In this document: in pieces, positions 36,912 to 46,197 of the stretch
Position numbering within the stretch: the first letter of the stretch is position 1
How the letters are laid out: every line of letters starts with the position of its first letter
NCBI RefSeq assembly: GCF_009757775.1
Contig: NZ_RHLK01000008.1
Location: 125,171 to 189,170, forward strand
Direction: 5' to 3'
Length of the DNA stretch: 64,000 bases
DNA from: Paenibacillus lutrae
GTDB lineage: Bacteria > Bacillota > Bacilli > Paenibacillales > NBRC-103111
The notes under the pieces: generated by a model
What the model was told of the DNA's origin: nothing
The model's input: the letters and a program-made list of their open reading frames with translations, nothing else
Databases searched by the model: none
Translations under genes and position numbers: made by a program

Positions 36912-36946
36912 CAACAGAGAAGAGCCGATTCGGCTCTTTTCTGTTG
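36912..36946 (+). terminator. Terminator after mdh
   Basis: CAACAGA, then AAGAGCCGA against TTCGGCTCTT and TCTGTTG, make a nearly perfect 17 bp stem with a 0-2 nt turn, containing its own T-rich 3' arm. It closes the TCA operon. Confidence 0.8.
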
Positions 36947-37051
36947 TCTGCAGATGCAGTACGGGAGTTGCTTGGCCCCGGCACCGGGCAGATAGGATCG
37001 TATGCGTATGCTTAGCGATATGGATTTTGCGGATTTTGCTTATAAAAGCAT

Positions 37052-37081
37052 ACAAAAAAGCTGTCCGTTATTCGGACAGCT
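37052..37081 (-). terminator. Terminator of the HD nucleotidase gene, enclosing its stop codon
   Basis: AGCTGTCCG (37059-37067) pairs perfectly with CGGACAGCT (37073-37081) around a 5 nt loop, followed on the minus strand by TTTTTTG. The loop contains the TAA stop of the gene it terminates, so ribosomes reading the last codons would melt the stem. Confidence 0.85.
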
Positions 37082-37664
37082 CATCAAGCGTTTTCTCGAG
37101 GCTGGGGGCGAGCCGGGTGAGGAAGTAATTCACTTCGGGCATATCCAGCTCTGAGATGGACTGCTCGATCTGTTTCTTGGCGGTGCCGAACTCCCGGTTG
37201 CCGGCTGACAGTTCGGCCGTGCATTTCAAGTAGGCGTCAAGCAGATCTGCGGCTTTGACGATCCTGGCGAGCTCTGGATCAGCCGGGCCGCATATGAGCG
37301 GCTCATAGGTGCTTCTGAGCTCGCCAGGGATCATGGTAAGCAGCTTGTCTGCCGCAAGCTGCTCGATCTCGCGGAAATTCCGCAGAATGTGCGGATTGTG
37401 GTGTTTGACCGGCGTCGGAATGTCGCCGGTAATGACTTCCGTGGCATCATGGAACAATGCCAAGGACACCGCTCTCTCGGTCGGCAGCTGTTTGCCGAAT
37501 ACTTCATTGCCGATGGTGCACAGCACGTGAGTGAGCAGGGATACATGATACGAATGCTCGGCGACATTCTCATATACCGTGCTGCGCATAAGACTCCACC
37601 GCTGTATATAACGCAGCCGATACAAATACGCGAAGAAATGATGCTCTGATTCCATATCAGACAT
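37068..37664 (-). CDS. HD-domain 5'-nucleotidase (YfbR-like)
   Basis: A 198-residue HD-domain phosphohydrolase. The metal ligands are visible in NVAEHSYHVSLL, ALFHDATEVITGDIPTPVKHH and a later AADLLDAYLK; the TGDIPTPVK segment is characteristic of YfbR, a 5'-deoxynucleotidase. ATG 37664 (MSDMESEHHF) is selected for the AAGGAG 8 bases upstream; the longer ORF from 37862 has no site and no family match in the added 66 residues. Confidence 0.85.
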   Translation of the reverse strand: MSDMESEHHFFAYLYRLRYIQRWSLMRSTVYENVAEHSYHVSLLTHVLCTIGNEVFGKQLPTERAVSLALFHDATEVITGDIPTPVKHHNPHILRNFREIEQLAADKLLTMIPGELRSTYEPLICGPADPELARIVKAADLLDAYLKCTAELSAGNREFGTAKKQIEQSISELDMPEVNYFLTRLAPSLEKTLDELSE

Positions 37665-37866
37665 GAAAGTGCTCCTTCCCGCTTCTACTGGTATGTGTAT
37701 AGGTGGTGTGAACCGTACGCAAGCAGCGGTTGCGCGGTTCAGCATGAATTTGTACGGATGGCGGAATCCAGAAGTTTCCTGCAGGAAAGCAGCATACAAG
37801 TAAATGACTTGACTGGATGAGAATCGCCGCAGCCGTAACGTAATGACGAGTGTCCGGCACAACGCG

Positions 37867-37901
37867 GTACGATCCGATGCATCGGGTGTACCGGATCGTA
37901 C
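37867..37901 (-). promoter_or_regulatory. Hairpin downstream of the polysaccharide deacetylase
   Basis: GTACGATCCG and CGGATCGTAC form a perfect 10 bp stem with a 15 nt loop, about 30 bases after the deacetylase stop on the minus strand. No U tract follows, so it may be a processing or stabilising hairpin instead of a terminator. Confidence 0.4.
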
Positions 37902-37929
37902 GGGTCTGGATTCCAGTCCTGCCAGGCCG

Positions 37930-39102
37930 TTATGGACCTGAGGGCGTTTCTGATTGGGCCTGCCTGATTAGGGGCTGTTCCCGCCAATAGATATAGCCGC
38001 TTCTGCGGTTGTAGGTAATCTCACGCCCGAGCAGCTTCTGTAGGTCGGGAAGATTAATCCGAAGTACGGACTGCTCCCTGCGGATAGGTTCTTGCAGCTG
38101 AACGTTGCCCTCGCCGGATGTGAACAGCTTGCTCCCGACATTGCCGGTCAAGGACCTGTCGCCGAGCCGGACAAGAATAGAGCTGCCGTCATCGACAACA
38201 GTTCCGCCCAGCCTGGATGCGGCATCGGCCAGGTCGACTGCGGCGAATGCGTCCGGCCGGGATACTGTCCTGCGCTTCAGCATCGTATGAAGCCTCTCCG
38301 GGGTAATCCACGGGCTGCCGGCATTGATGCGCGGAATGCGCATAGGGTCCGCTTCCCGAGTTGCCATCTGCGGGATGATGGTAAAGCCGTAATTGAAGCC
38401 TGCCCGGCGGAACAAATCGGCTCCCTCCTCATTGATGATGCCATAAGGATAAGCGACCGTATCTACAGGAAGGTCCTGAAGGGGCTCCAGCTTGTTCGCG
38501 CAAGCATTCGCATCCGCCGATATCCTGGTGCGGTACTCGGCATCCGTCTCGCTTCTGCCGTCCAGTGTGTCCCGTCCGACAAGTGCAGCTTCCCCATTAG
38601 GAAGCTTACGGTGCGAACCGTCCGTATGGCACTGGACTTCCATGAAGTTCGTTTCCCTGGACATGCGGGCGAGTTCTTCTGCGGACATGGACGGGATATA
38701 CGTGGACTTCGGATCGGCAAGCGAATCCGTAATCATGAAGTTGACGGCGGGAATGCGAAGCTCCCGCAGAATCGGATAGGCGTTCTTGTAGACGCTCTCG
38801 TATCCATCGTCAAAGGTGACGAGTACGGCATTATCGGGCACCGTAGCGCCGTCCATATACTGCTTGAATTCTTGCAGCGAAATAAAATGGTAGCCTTTGC
38901 TGAGTAAGAATTGCAATTGATCCCGGAAGAGCTGGCTAGTAATGGTGCTCGTGCTTGTATCCGCATCGTGAATATGATGGTACATCAAGACAGCCACCTG
39001 GTCCCGGTACAGCACCTGGTTCCTCTCGGCCTGGGTGGGTACAAGCAGTGCGCCCAGTCCGATCACGGAAAAAAGCAGGGCACTAATAAGTCGTTTGTGC
39101 AT
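37930..39102 (-). CDS. Secreted polysaccharide deacetylase (NodB homology)
   Basis: A 390-residue exported protein with an N-terminal signal peptide (LISALLFSVIGLGALLVPTQA). The NodB core shows MYHHI, the metal/catalytic LVTFDDGYESVYKNAYPIL and the His motif VQCHTDGSH, with HTxxxH spacing as in PgaB/IcaB-type enzymes. The last ~90 residues (INLPDLQKLLGREITYNRRS) resemble a copper-amine-oxidase-N-like wall-binding domain. It would remove N-acetyl groups from a cell-wall or matrix glycan. It is divergent from the fumarase gene. Confidence 0.85.
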   Translation of the reverse strand: MHKRLISALLFSVIGLGALLVPTQAERNQVLYRDQVAVLMYHHIHDADTSTSTITSQLFRDQLQFLLSKGYHFISLQEFKQYMDGATVPDNAVLVTFDDGYESVYKNAYPILRELRIPAVNFMITDSLADPKSTYIPSMSAEELARMSRETNFMEVQCHTDGSHRKLPNGEAALVGRDTLDGRSETDAEYRTRISADANACANKLEPLQDLPVDTVAYPYGIINEEGADLFRRAGFNYGFTIIPQMATREADPMRIPRINAGSPWITPERLHTMLKRRTVSRPDAFAAVDLADAASRLGGTVVDDGSSILVRLGDRSLTGNVGSKLFTSGEGNVQLQEPIRREQSVLRINLPDLQKLLGREITYNRRSGYIYWREQPLIRQAQSETPSGP

Positions 39103-39160
39103 GGATGGATATGCTCCTTGTTTCTATTATCCTTGATGACAAGCGGTGATAACAGTGTGG

Positions 39161-39166
39161 TATAAT
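39161..39166 (+). promoter_or_regulatory. Extended -10 promoter of fumarase
   Basis: TGGTATAAT is an extended -10 element 86 bases before the fumarase ATG. TGACAA about 18 bases upstream may serve as -35. Confidence 0.55.
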
Positions 39167-39251
39167 TAAAGTATTGGAATAATGAGTTTTCCTGGACAGG
39201 TTCCGGGATGCAGACTCGTAAGATGTGACCAGAGGAGAGGAGATCAACACC

Positions 39252-40838
39252 ATGCAGCAGTTTCTACAAAGTGTATATGACCTGATCGTGGAAACATCCA
39301 CGAACCTTCCTGCAGACGTTCGCCGGGCGATTCGCCATGCCCGAACTCTGGAGGATCAAGGAACCCGAGCAGCGCTTTCGCTGAGTACGATCGCTCAGAA
39401 TATTGGTATGGCGGAAGCCAACGTATCTCCGATTTGCCAAGATACGGGAATGCCTACGTTTATTATACACTGTCCGGTTGGAGCTGACCAAATCACGATG
39501 AAGCGTCAAATCCGTGAAGCGGTGGCGCAAGCGACCAAAGACAGCAAGCTTCGCACGAACTCGGTCGATTCGCTTACTGGGGAGAATACAGGCGACAACC
39601 TGGGACCCGGTACCCCGGTGATTCACTTCGAGCAGTGGGAACGTAACGATATTGAAGTTAAACTTATTCTAAAAGGCGGCGGCTGCGAGAACAAGAACAT
39701 CCAGTACAGCCTGCCTGCTGAAATTCCGGGCCTCGGCAAAGCCGGCCGGGATCTCGACGGCATCCGCAAATGCGTGATGCATTCCGTGTATCAGGCTCAA
39801 GGTCAAGGATGCAGCGCAGGGGTTATCGGCGTCGGCATCGGCGGCGACCGGACCACGGGCTATGAGCTTGCCAAGCATCAGCTTTTCCGCAAGCTGGATG
39901 ATGTGAATCCGAATGAGGATCTGCGCAAGCTGGAAGATTATGTGATGGAGAATGCCAACAAGCTCGGAATCGGAACAATGGGCTTCGGCGGACAAGTGAC
40001 CTTACTCGGCTGTAAAGTCGGAGTCATGAACCGTCTGCCGGCGAGCTTCTTCGTATCCGTAGCCTATAACTGCTGGGCATACCGCCGTCAAGGTGTCGTC
40101 CTGGATGCTGTGACAGGTGAGATCCGCGAATGGTCTTACGAGCGCGGCTCCGAAGTTCCGATGGAAAACGCGGCGCTCGATCAAGCGGCACCGGTGGAAG
40201 AAGCTCCGTCCCCGGCAATCGCAGCTGCCGTACAAGCGGAAGCGCCTGCTCGGCAGCGCGAAATTGTTCTTCAGACTCCGATCAGCGAAGAGCAAATCCG
40301 TGAGCTGAAAGTAGGCGATGTGGTCATCATTAACGGTACGATGCACACAGGCCGTGACGCGCTGCACAAATACTTGATGGACCACGATGCTCCGGTGGAT
40401 CTCAGCGGCGCCGCCATCTATCACTGCGGTCCGGTAATGAGCAAAGACCAGGCAGGCAACTGGCAAGTCCGGGCGGCAGGTCCGACAACCAGTATCCGGG
40501 AAGAGCCTTACCAGGGAGATATTATTAAGAAGTTCGGCATCCGCGCTGTCATCGGCAAAGGCGGTATGGGGCCCAAAACGCTCGCCGCTCTTAACGAGCA
40601 TGGCGGTGTGTATTTGAATGCGATCGGCGGCGCGGCGCAATACTATGCGAGATGTTTTAAGAAGGTTGAGGGTGTAGACTTTATGGAATTCGGTATTCCG
40701 GAAGCCATGTGGCACTTGGAGACGGAAGGCTTCGCCGCGATTGTGACGATGGACTCTCACGGTAACAGTCTGCATGCGGATGTGGAGAAGAATTCCCTGC
40801 AGAAGCTGGAGCAATTTAAAGAGCCGGTATTCATTTAA
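39252..40838 (+). CDS. fumA: Fumarate hydratase, class I (iron-sulfur)
   Basis: A 528-residue oxygen-sensitive [4Fe-4S] fumarase that fuses the alpha (TtdA-like, ~1-285) and beta (TtdB-like, ~335-528) parts through an Ala/Pro/Glu-rich linker (VEEAPSPAIAAAVQAEAPA). Likely cluster cysteines lie in SPICQDTGMP, GGGCENKN and GQGCSAG. ATG 39252 follows GAGGAG; an earlier in-frame start at 39225 overlaps that site. It converts fumarate to malate, complementing the citZ-icd-mdh cluster. Confidence 0.92.
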   Translation: MQQFLQSVYDLIVETSTNLPADVRRAIRHARTLEDQGTRAALSLSTIAQNIGMAEANVSPICQDTGMPTFIIHCPVGADQITMKRQIREAVAQATKDSKLRTNSVDSLTGENTGDNLGPGTPVIHFEQWERNDIEVKLILKGGGCENKNIQYSLPAEIPGLGKAGRDLDGIRKCVMHSVYQAQGQGCSAGVIGVGIGGDRTTGYELAKHQLFRKLDDVNPNEDLRKLEDYVMENANKLGIGTMGFGGQVTLLGCKVGVMNRLPASFFVSVAYNCWAYRRQGVVLDAVTGEIREWSYERGSEVPMENAALDQAAPVEEAPSPAIAAAVQAEAPARQREIVLQTPISEEQIRELKVGDVVIINGTMHTGRDALHKYLMDHDAPVDLSGAAIYHCGPVMSKDQAGNWQVRAAGPTTSIREEPYQGDIIKKFGIRAVIGKGGMGPKTLAALNEHGGVYLNAIGGAAQYYARCFKKVEGVDFMEFGIPEAMWHLETEGFAAIVTMDSHGNSLHADVEKNSLQKLEQFKEPVFI

Positions 40839-40897
40839 TAATTGGTAAGATTGGGAATCGGACTTATACGTTGACTAAAAAGTTCTGTATATAAGGA

Positions 40898-40925
40898 AGC
40901 CGGAGGCAATTCGCTTCCGGTTTTC
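40898..40925 (+). terminator. Terminator after fumarase
   Basis: GCCGGAGGC pairs with GCTTCCGGT around AATTC, followed by TTTCTT. The pairing includes one mismatch and the U tract is interrupted, so efficiency is uncertain. Confidence 0.6.
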
Positions 40926-40931
40926 TTGCCA

Positions 40932-40948
40932 TTTACATAATCTTTACT
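40932..40948 (+). promoter_or_regulatory. Two-repeat Pho box upstream of phoR
   Basis: TTTACA at 40932 and TTTACT at 40943 are exactly 11 bases apart, the repeat period of PhoP binding sites. It lies 134 bases before phoR. Two repeats make a weak site; compare the four-repeat box before phoP. Confidence 0.45.
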
Positions 40949-41081
40949 TTTGTTGCCCGCGGCGGGAGCTTACACTTAAGATAGATTTTGTGTGTCTGCA
41001 AATACGGTGTAAAGAACGAGAGCTATTGAGGCAGACGCTCGCAAAAAAAGATGATCCCGACGTTTGGAGTGAAGAGTACCG

Positions 41082-42881
41082 ATGCATAAATTTCGTGTCC
41101 GATTAACTGTTATTCTTATGATCATGATCGGAGGCTCCATGCTGATCGCCGGTGTGTTTATGGCGAAGCTGCTTGAGGACTCCCATATAAAAGAGCTGGA
41201 GAGCAACCTCGTACGCGAGCTTCGCGTCATGGAAACAATGGGCGACTGGAACCGTGCGGGTGAGGAAGAGTTCCTGATTCCTTATTACACGCAGCAGGCA
41301 CAGCGACTGAAGCAATATACGGAAGCGCGTGTCACTTATATCCGGGAGGACGGTCAGGTTCTGGGAGATTCAGATGAGAATCCGGCAGAAATGGATAATC
41401 ACATGAATCGGGCCGAAATCACTCAAGCTATGAAGGAAGGCGCGGGTTATACCATCCGTCACAGCAATACGCTGGAGCGGAATATGCTGTATGCGGCGAT
41501 ACCTGTAAAAGACGGCAGAGGTGAAGTGAGCGGATACCTGCGGCTTGCGATTAGTCTGGAGCAGGTGGAGCAGACACTCCGCCATCTGTGGCTGTTCCTG
41601 CTCACCGGACTGCTTATATTGTTCGCAGCAGCAGGCATAATCAGTTACCGGATTGCCAGAGGTTTGACGCGGCCGATTGAGAATATTACTCAAGTCGCTC
41701 AGCAGATTACGAACCGTAATTACAAAGCACGAGTCGAAACTCAAAGCCTGGATGAGGTTGGGCAGCTGGGCCAGGCGATTAACCGGATGGCGGACAGCCT
41801 GCAGATGCAGATGAACCGGATTCTGGAGCATGAGGGACGACTTAAAGGTGTCCTGGAGAATATGGGCAGCGGTATTCTGATGGTGGATAAGGATCAGCGG
41901 ATCGTACTCGTAAACAGATCTGTTGAAGATATTCTGGGTTTCTCTTCGAGTGAACTGTACGGAAAGAAATATAATGAAGCCAAGCAGCAGTTCGAATTGA
42001 CGAAGCTAATTCAGGAATGTATAGAAACGAATAAATATATCCGCGAAGAAAAGATTTTCTACTATCCGGTTGAGCGGATTCTGGAAATTAGTCTGAGCCC
42101 GATTCTGCAGGCGGGCGGGGAATGGTCGGGCGTGCTTGTCGTCCTGCACGACATTACCGCGATCCGCCGTCTGGAGCGGATGCGCAGCGAGTTTGTCGCG
42201 AATGTATCCCATGAGCTCAAGACGCCGATTGCAGCCGTAAAAGGCTTCTCCGAAACGCTGCTGGCGGGCGCACTTGACGACCGCGAGACCGCGAAGTCGT
42301 TCCTGCAAATTATTTTTGATGAGAGCGAACGGTTGAACAGACTGGTTGGGGATATTCTGGAATTATCCAAAATCGAGTCCAAACGCATCCCTCTCCAGCT
42401 GTCGCCTACGAGCCTGGATAGCATTATTGAAAAATCACTTCAAATGATGGAGTCAGAAGCGGCGAAGAAGAAGATATCCCTTTCCATGAGCGCAGAGGAG
42501 AATCTCTATCTGGAAGCGGACGAAGACCGGATCAGCCAGATTCTCATTAATCTCTTGGCCAATGGAATCAATTATACGCCGGAAGGCGGGACGGTATCGG
42601 TAAAGGCCGAGTCGATCGAGCATGAGGGCGGTATGGACGATGAACGTATCCGGATAAGCATTAAAGACAGCGGAATCGGGATACCGAGCAAGGATTTGCC
42701 GCGTATTTTCGAAAGATTCTACAGGGTGGATAAGGCAAGATCCCGCAGTTCAGGCGGAACCGGACTGGGCCTGTCGATTGTGAAGCATCTGGTCGATATG
42801 CATCAGGGTACGATCCGCGTGGAAAGCGAAGTCGGTTCCGGAACCGAATTTATTATCGAGCTGCCGGTCATCCATCCTTAG
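41082..42881 (+). CDS. phoR: Phosphate-regulon-type sensor histidine kinase PhoR
   Basis: A 599-residue membrane kinase: TM1 (about 10-28), extracellular sensor (30-165), TM2 (165-190), HAMP (190-245), PAS (255-355), HisKA with phospho-acceptor His377 in VSHELKTPIAAVKGFSETL, and a HATPase with NLLANGINYTPEGG, DSGIGIPSKDLPRIFERFYR and GGTGLGLSIVKH. The PAS-containing layout and length match PhoR/PnpS. It precedes phoP by 123 bases, whereas in Bacillus phoP comes first. Confidence 0.88.
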   Translation: MHKFRVRLTVILMIMIGGSMLIAGVFMAKLLEDSHIKELESNLVRELRVMETMGDWNRAGEEEFLIPYYTQQAQRLKQYTEARVTYIREDGQVLGDSDENPAEMDNHMNRAEITQAMKEGAGYTIRHSNTLERNMLYAAIPVKDGRGEVSGYLRLAISLEQVEQTLRHLWLFLLTGLLILFAAAGIISYRIARGLTRPIENITQVAQQITNRNYKARVETQSLDEVGQLGQAINRMADSLQMQMNRILEHEGRLKGVLENMGSGILMVDKDQRIVLVNRSVEDILGFSSSELYGKKYNEAKQQFELTKLIQECIETNKYIREEKIFYYPVERILEISLSPILQAGGEWSGVLVVLHDITAIRRLERMRSEFVANVSHELKTPIAAVKGFSETLLAGALDDRETAKSFLQIIFDESERLNRLVGDILELSKIESKRIPLQLSPTSLDSIIEKSLQMMESEAAKKKISLSMSAEENLYLEADEDRISQILINLLANGINYTPEGGTVSVKAESIEHEGGMDDERIRISIKDSGIGIPSKDLPRIFERFYRVDKARSRSSGGTGLGLSIVKHLVDMHQGTIRVESEVGSGTEFIIELPVIHP

Positions 42882-42904
42882 ATGCGCGTGGTTTTTCCGG
42901 ATAG

Positions 42905-42943
42905 TTTACATGGCCTTAATGATTTGTTTACATGAGATTTACA
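42905..42943 (+). promoter_or_regulatory. Four-repeat Pho box in front of phoP
   Basis: TTTACA (42905), TTAATG (42916), TTTACA (42927) and TTTACA (42938) recur with an exact 11 base period, the arrangement bound by PhoP dimers. TATGAT at 42953-42958 is a plausible -10. This indicates that phoP has its own autoregulated promoter in addition to readthrough from phoR. Confidence 0.75.
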
Positions 42944-43004
42944 TTTCACTGGTATGATTAGCTTACACTAGTCGTACAAGACGTTAAAAGGCGTGGGGGA
43001 CACG

Positions 43005-43727
43005 ATGTCACAAAAAATTTTGGTTATTGAAGATGAGCCTACACTCGCAAGGCTGCTTTCTTATAATTTGACTCAGGAAGGCTATGAAACCAAGGTGGTC
43101 GATCATGGCGGAGACGGTCTGCAGGCTGCTATGCAGCAGCCTTATGATCTGATCATTCTGGACATCATGCTGCCAGGATTGAATGGGTTTGAAGTACTGT
43201 CCAAGCTGAGACAGAAAGGCAACGTGACGCCGGTTGTCATTCTGACGGCCCGCAACGCGGAGGAAGAAGTCGTTCAAGGTCTGAAGCATGGCGCAGACGA
43301 TTATATTACGAAGCCGTTCGGAGTTGCGGAGCTGCTTGCCAGGGTTGCCGCCGTCTTAAGGCGCACACATACGGATGAACCCGGCAGCGAGGGCAAGAAA
43401 TCAACGGACAAGGTCATTTCGTTCGGAGATCTTCAGATTTTTCCTGAAAAATATGAAGTGTATCTCGGAGAAGAATCGATCCCGCTTCGTCCGAAGGAGT
43501 TCGAGGTGCTGCTGTATCTTGTCCAGCGTCCCGGCGTTGTCGTCACTCGCGATGATCTGATGAACATCGTATGGGGGTTTGATTATATCGGCGGCCAGCG
43601 GACGGTGGACGTGCATGTCAGTTCGCTCCGCAAGAAGCTGGAGATGAACCAGCAGTCGGTACAGATCGAATCGATCCGTGGAGTAGGCTATAAGCTGGTT
43701 GCCCAGCAGGTTCGCCGGTCCCTTTAA
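43005..43727 (+). CDS. phoP: Phosphate-regulon-type response regulator PhoP
   Basis: A 240-residue OmpR/PhoB-family regulator. Receiver domain: IEDEP acidic pocket, phospho-acceptor Asp53 in LIILDIMLPG, TARNAEEE and KPF Lys. The winged-helix DNA-binding domain (~140-235) has LRPKEFEVLLYLVQRPG and RTVDVHVSSLRKKLE. ATG 43005 (MSQKILVIEDE) with GGGGGA upstream is preferred over GTG 42993. Activates phosphate-starvation genes at TTTACA repeats, such as those in front of itself. Confidence 0.92.
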   Translation: MSQKILVIEDEPTLARLLSYNLTQEGYETKVVDHGGDGLQAAMQQPYDLIILDIMLPGLNGFEVLSKLRQKGNVTPVVILTARNAEEEVVQGLKHGADDYITKPFGVAELLARVAAVLRRTHTDEPGSEGKKSTDKVISFGDLQIFPEKYEVYLGEESIPLRPKEFEVLLYLVQRPGVVVTRDDLMNIVWGFDYIGGQRTVDVHVSSLRKKLEMNQQSVQIESIRGVGYKLVAQQVRRSL

Positions 43728-43782
43728 CGATTCATACGAACAGGACAGGATTCCGTATTGGAGAGCCCGGTTGAAACGGAAG

Positions 43783-43812
43783 AGCCCGGCCGAATTCGGC
43801 CGGGCTTTTTTA
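43783..43812 (+). terminator. Terminator after phoP
   Basis: AGCCCGGCCGAA pairs with TTCGGCCGGGCT without mismatch, followed by TTTTT. It closes the phoR-phoP unit. Confidence 0.9.
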
Positions 43813-43918
43813 TATAGATATCCTCAACAAGCAAGGGGTGCGGACAGGGCAGAGGCCGGCGGCGTAGGCGAGAACCGAGAAGCTGTCTGTCTGGGAATGA
43901 CAGAAGATTTCAAAGGGA

Positions 43919-44818
43919 CTAGCGGTTCCATTCCAGCATTTTTTTGCGAAATTCATGCGGGGAGCATTGATTCACTTTCTTAAAGGTTTTATAGAAGTGC
44001 GCCATATTCGACATGCCGATTTGTTCGCCGACCTGCGCGACGCTGATATCCTGGGTGAGGAGGATTTTCTCCGCCCGCTTAATTTTCTTGGAATTCACGT
44101 AATCCATGAAAGAAATGCCGAGTACTTTCTTGAAGTATTTGACAAAATAGTAGTAGGAGATATTCGCGGCTCTGCTGGCCTCCTCCACGTATACTTTGCC
44201 GTCGATATTGCGGTCGATATATTCGAATACGGGCTTCAGCCTGACGAGATCGGTGCTGCTGCCATAATTAAGAAGTCTCTCCGTATCTCCGCGCAGCAGG
44301 GTAAGTACGATCCGTTTGATCAGAATACTGACGGCAATTTCGTAGCCGACCTGCTTATTTTTCCACTCCATGTGGATGTCCTTGATGTACGAGAAGATTT
44401 CAGCCCGGATGGCCGGATTATCCCGGAAGATATAATTAAGCTTGCTGAGCGCAGATTGAGTCTCTGAGAAATATCGGAGATAGGCAATCCCGCTTTCGTC
44501 AAAATAATGCTCCAGATCAAACTGAAATACGTAGTAGACCAAGGGGGAACTGGATGCCGATCGGTCACGGTGCAGCTCTGAAGAGCCGATAAGGAGAACA
44601 TCGCCTGCCGTCATGCGGACAACCTCGTGTTCAAGGTAGACTTCCAGTTCTCCCTCGACGACAGCCAGCATCTCGACCTCCTTGTGGTAGTGCCACTGCC
44701 CCAGCAATTCAGTCTCCCTGCGGGACTGAAAAACCCGCATAGCCAAAAAAGGGTTTTCATAGTTAATTTGTTCGTTATAGATTTCCACCGACTGGACCCC
44801 CGAATGCCAAAATTGCAT
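43919..44818 (-). CDS. AraC-family transcriptional regulator with cupin sensor
   Basis: A 299-residue regulator with an N-terminal cupin domain (~30-110; QWHYHKEVEMLAVVEGEL is the His-rich ligand strand) and two C-terminal AraC helix-turn-helix units (~195-295; SRAANISYYYFVKYFKKVLG and VGEQIGMSNMAHFYKTFKKV). It is divergent from the Gfo/Idh/MocA oxidoreductase gene, 176 bases apart, so it probably controls that gene in response to a sugar-like ligand. The ribosome site before ATG 44818 is weak. Confidence 0.87.
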   Translation of the reverse strand: MQFWHSGVQSVEIYNEQINYENPFLAMRVFQSRRETELLGQWHYHKEVEMLAVVEGELEVYLEHEVVRMTAGDVLLIGSSELHRDRSASSSPLVYYVFQFDLEHYFDESGIAYLRYFSETQSALSKLNYIFRDNPAIRAEIFSYIKDIHMEWKNKQVGYEIAVSILIKRIVLTLLRGDTERLLNYGSSTDLVRLKPVFEYIDRNIDGKVYVEEASRAANISYYYFVKYFKKVLGISFMDYVNSKKIKRAEKILLTQDISVAQVGEQIGMSNMAHFYKTFKKVNQCSPHEFRKKMLEWNR

Positions 44819-44994
44819 ATAAGTATCGCCAGATTCGTAATTTTCTTTTGGCGTTGTATCTTCTATACTTTATTGTAGTACGTTCGAGAGGACAGGGGAA
44901 GCCGATAAATTTTAGAACGCGCGTACATTTCGAATGCCGATCCTGTCTGCTCCTATCTACATACCTTTGTCAACCATTTTAAGGAGGAACTGCA

Positions 44995-46086
44995 ATGTCA
45001 CAAAAGTACCGGATCGGAATTATCGGATGCGGAGGAATTGCTAACGCGAAACACCTTCCAAGTCTGGCCAAACTGCCTAACGTTGAATTGGCTGCATTTT
45101 GCGATGTCATCCTTGAACGGGCAGAAAACGCAAAGAAACAATACGGCTCCGGAGATGCTTGCGTGTACCAGGATTACCGTGAACTGCTAAAGGATTCCTC
45201 CCTTGATATAGTCCATGTTTGTACACCAAACGATTCTCATGCGGATATTACGATTGCGGCTCTTGAAGCAGATAAGCACGTGATGTGCGAGAAGCCGATG
45301 GCGAAGACATCTGTCGATGCCCGCCGGATGGTAGAAGCTGCAAAACGTACGGGTAAAAAGCTTACGATCGGTTACAACAACCGGTTCCGCTCGGATTCCC
45401 AATATCTGAAAAGACTTTGCCAGGACGGCGAACTGGGTGAGGTTTACTTCGCCAAGGCCCACGCGGTCCGCCGCCGCGCCGTACCGACTTGGGGCGTGTT
45501 CCTGGATGAAGAGAAGCAAGGCGGAGGCCCGCTGATCGATATCGGTACTCACGCGCTGGATCTGACGCTGTGGATGATGGATAACTACAAACCCAAAGTC
45601 GTTCTGGGTACGGCTTACCATAAGCTGTCCCACCGCGCAGATGCAGCTAACGCTTTTGGACCTTGGGATCCGGCTAAATTTACGGTCGAAGATTCCGCTT
45701 TCGGAATGATTACCATGGAGAACGGCGCAACGATCATGCTGGAGTCCAGCTGGGCTCTGAACACGCTGGAGGTGGACGAAGCGAAATGCACACTGAGCGG
45801 AACAGAAGGCGGAGCGGACATGAAAAACGGTCTGCGCATTAACGGCGAGAAGAACAGCCGTCTCTACACGCAGAACATCGAACTGTCCAGCGGCGGTGTT
45901 GCATTCTACGAAGGTGATACGGATAACGCGCCGGATCTTGAGATGCGTCTATGGATTGACGCCATCGAGAACGACAAGGACCCTGTCGTTACACCGGAGC
46001 AGGCGCTTGTCGTATCGGAGATTCTGGAAGCGATCTACGAATCCTCCAAAACAGGCAAAGCCGTGTATTTGAACGAAGATAAATAA
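44995..46086 (+). CDS. Gfo/Idh/MocA-family NAD(P)-dependent oxidoreductase
   Basis: A 363-residue sugar or inositol dehydrogenase-like enzyme. The Rossmann start IGIIGCGGIANAKHLP, the EKPMAKT Lys motif (HVMCEKPMAK) and the GGGPLIDIGTHALDLTLWM catalytic-site motif with His are present. The family oxidises sugars, inositols or derived acids; the substrate is not predictable. AAGGAGG precedes ATG 44995. It is monocistronic between the AraC gene and a terminator. Confidence 0.9.
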   Translation: MSQKYRIGIIGCGGIANAKHLPSLAKLPNVELAAFCDVILERAENAKKQYGSGDACVYQDYRELLKDSSLDIVHVCTPNDSHADITIAALEADKHVMCEKPMAKTSVDARRMVEAAKRTGKKLTIGYNNRFRSDSQYLKRLCQDGELGEVYFAKAHAVRRRAVPTWGVFLDEEKQGGGPLIDIGTHALDLTLWMMDNYKPKVVLGTAYHKLSHRADAANAFGPWDPAKFTVEDSAFGMITMENGATIMLESSWALNTLEVDEAKCTLSGTEGGADMKNGLRINGEKNSRLYTQNIELSSGGVAFYEGDTDNAPDLEMRLWIDAIENDKDPVVTPEQALVVSEILEAIYESSKTGKAVYLNEDK

Positions 46087-46155
46087 GCGGAGTATCCCAG
46101 GGAAATTGCTTCTCCAGGGACGGTTCCCTTTCTTTGAAACATAGCTAAAAGACAG

Positions 46156-46197
46156 CAAGCTGTCGTTGGCAATCCGCCGGCGTCAGCTTGTTTTTTG
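46156..46197 (+). terminator. Terminator after the oxidoreductase
   Basis: CAAGCTG and CAGCTTG form a 7 bp stem, with an inner GGC/GCC pairing, followed by TTTTTTGTT. Confidence 0.7.
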
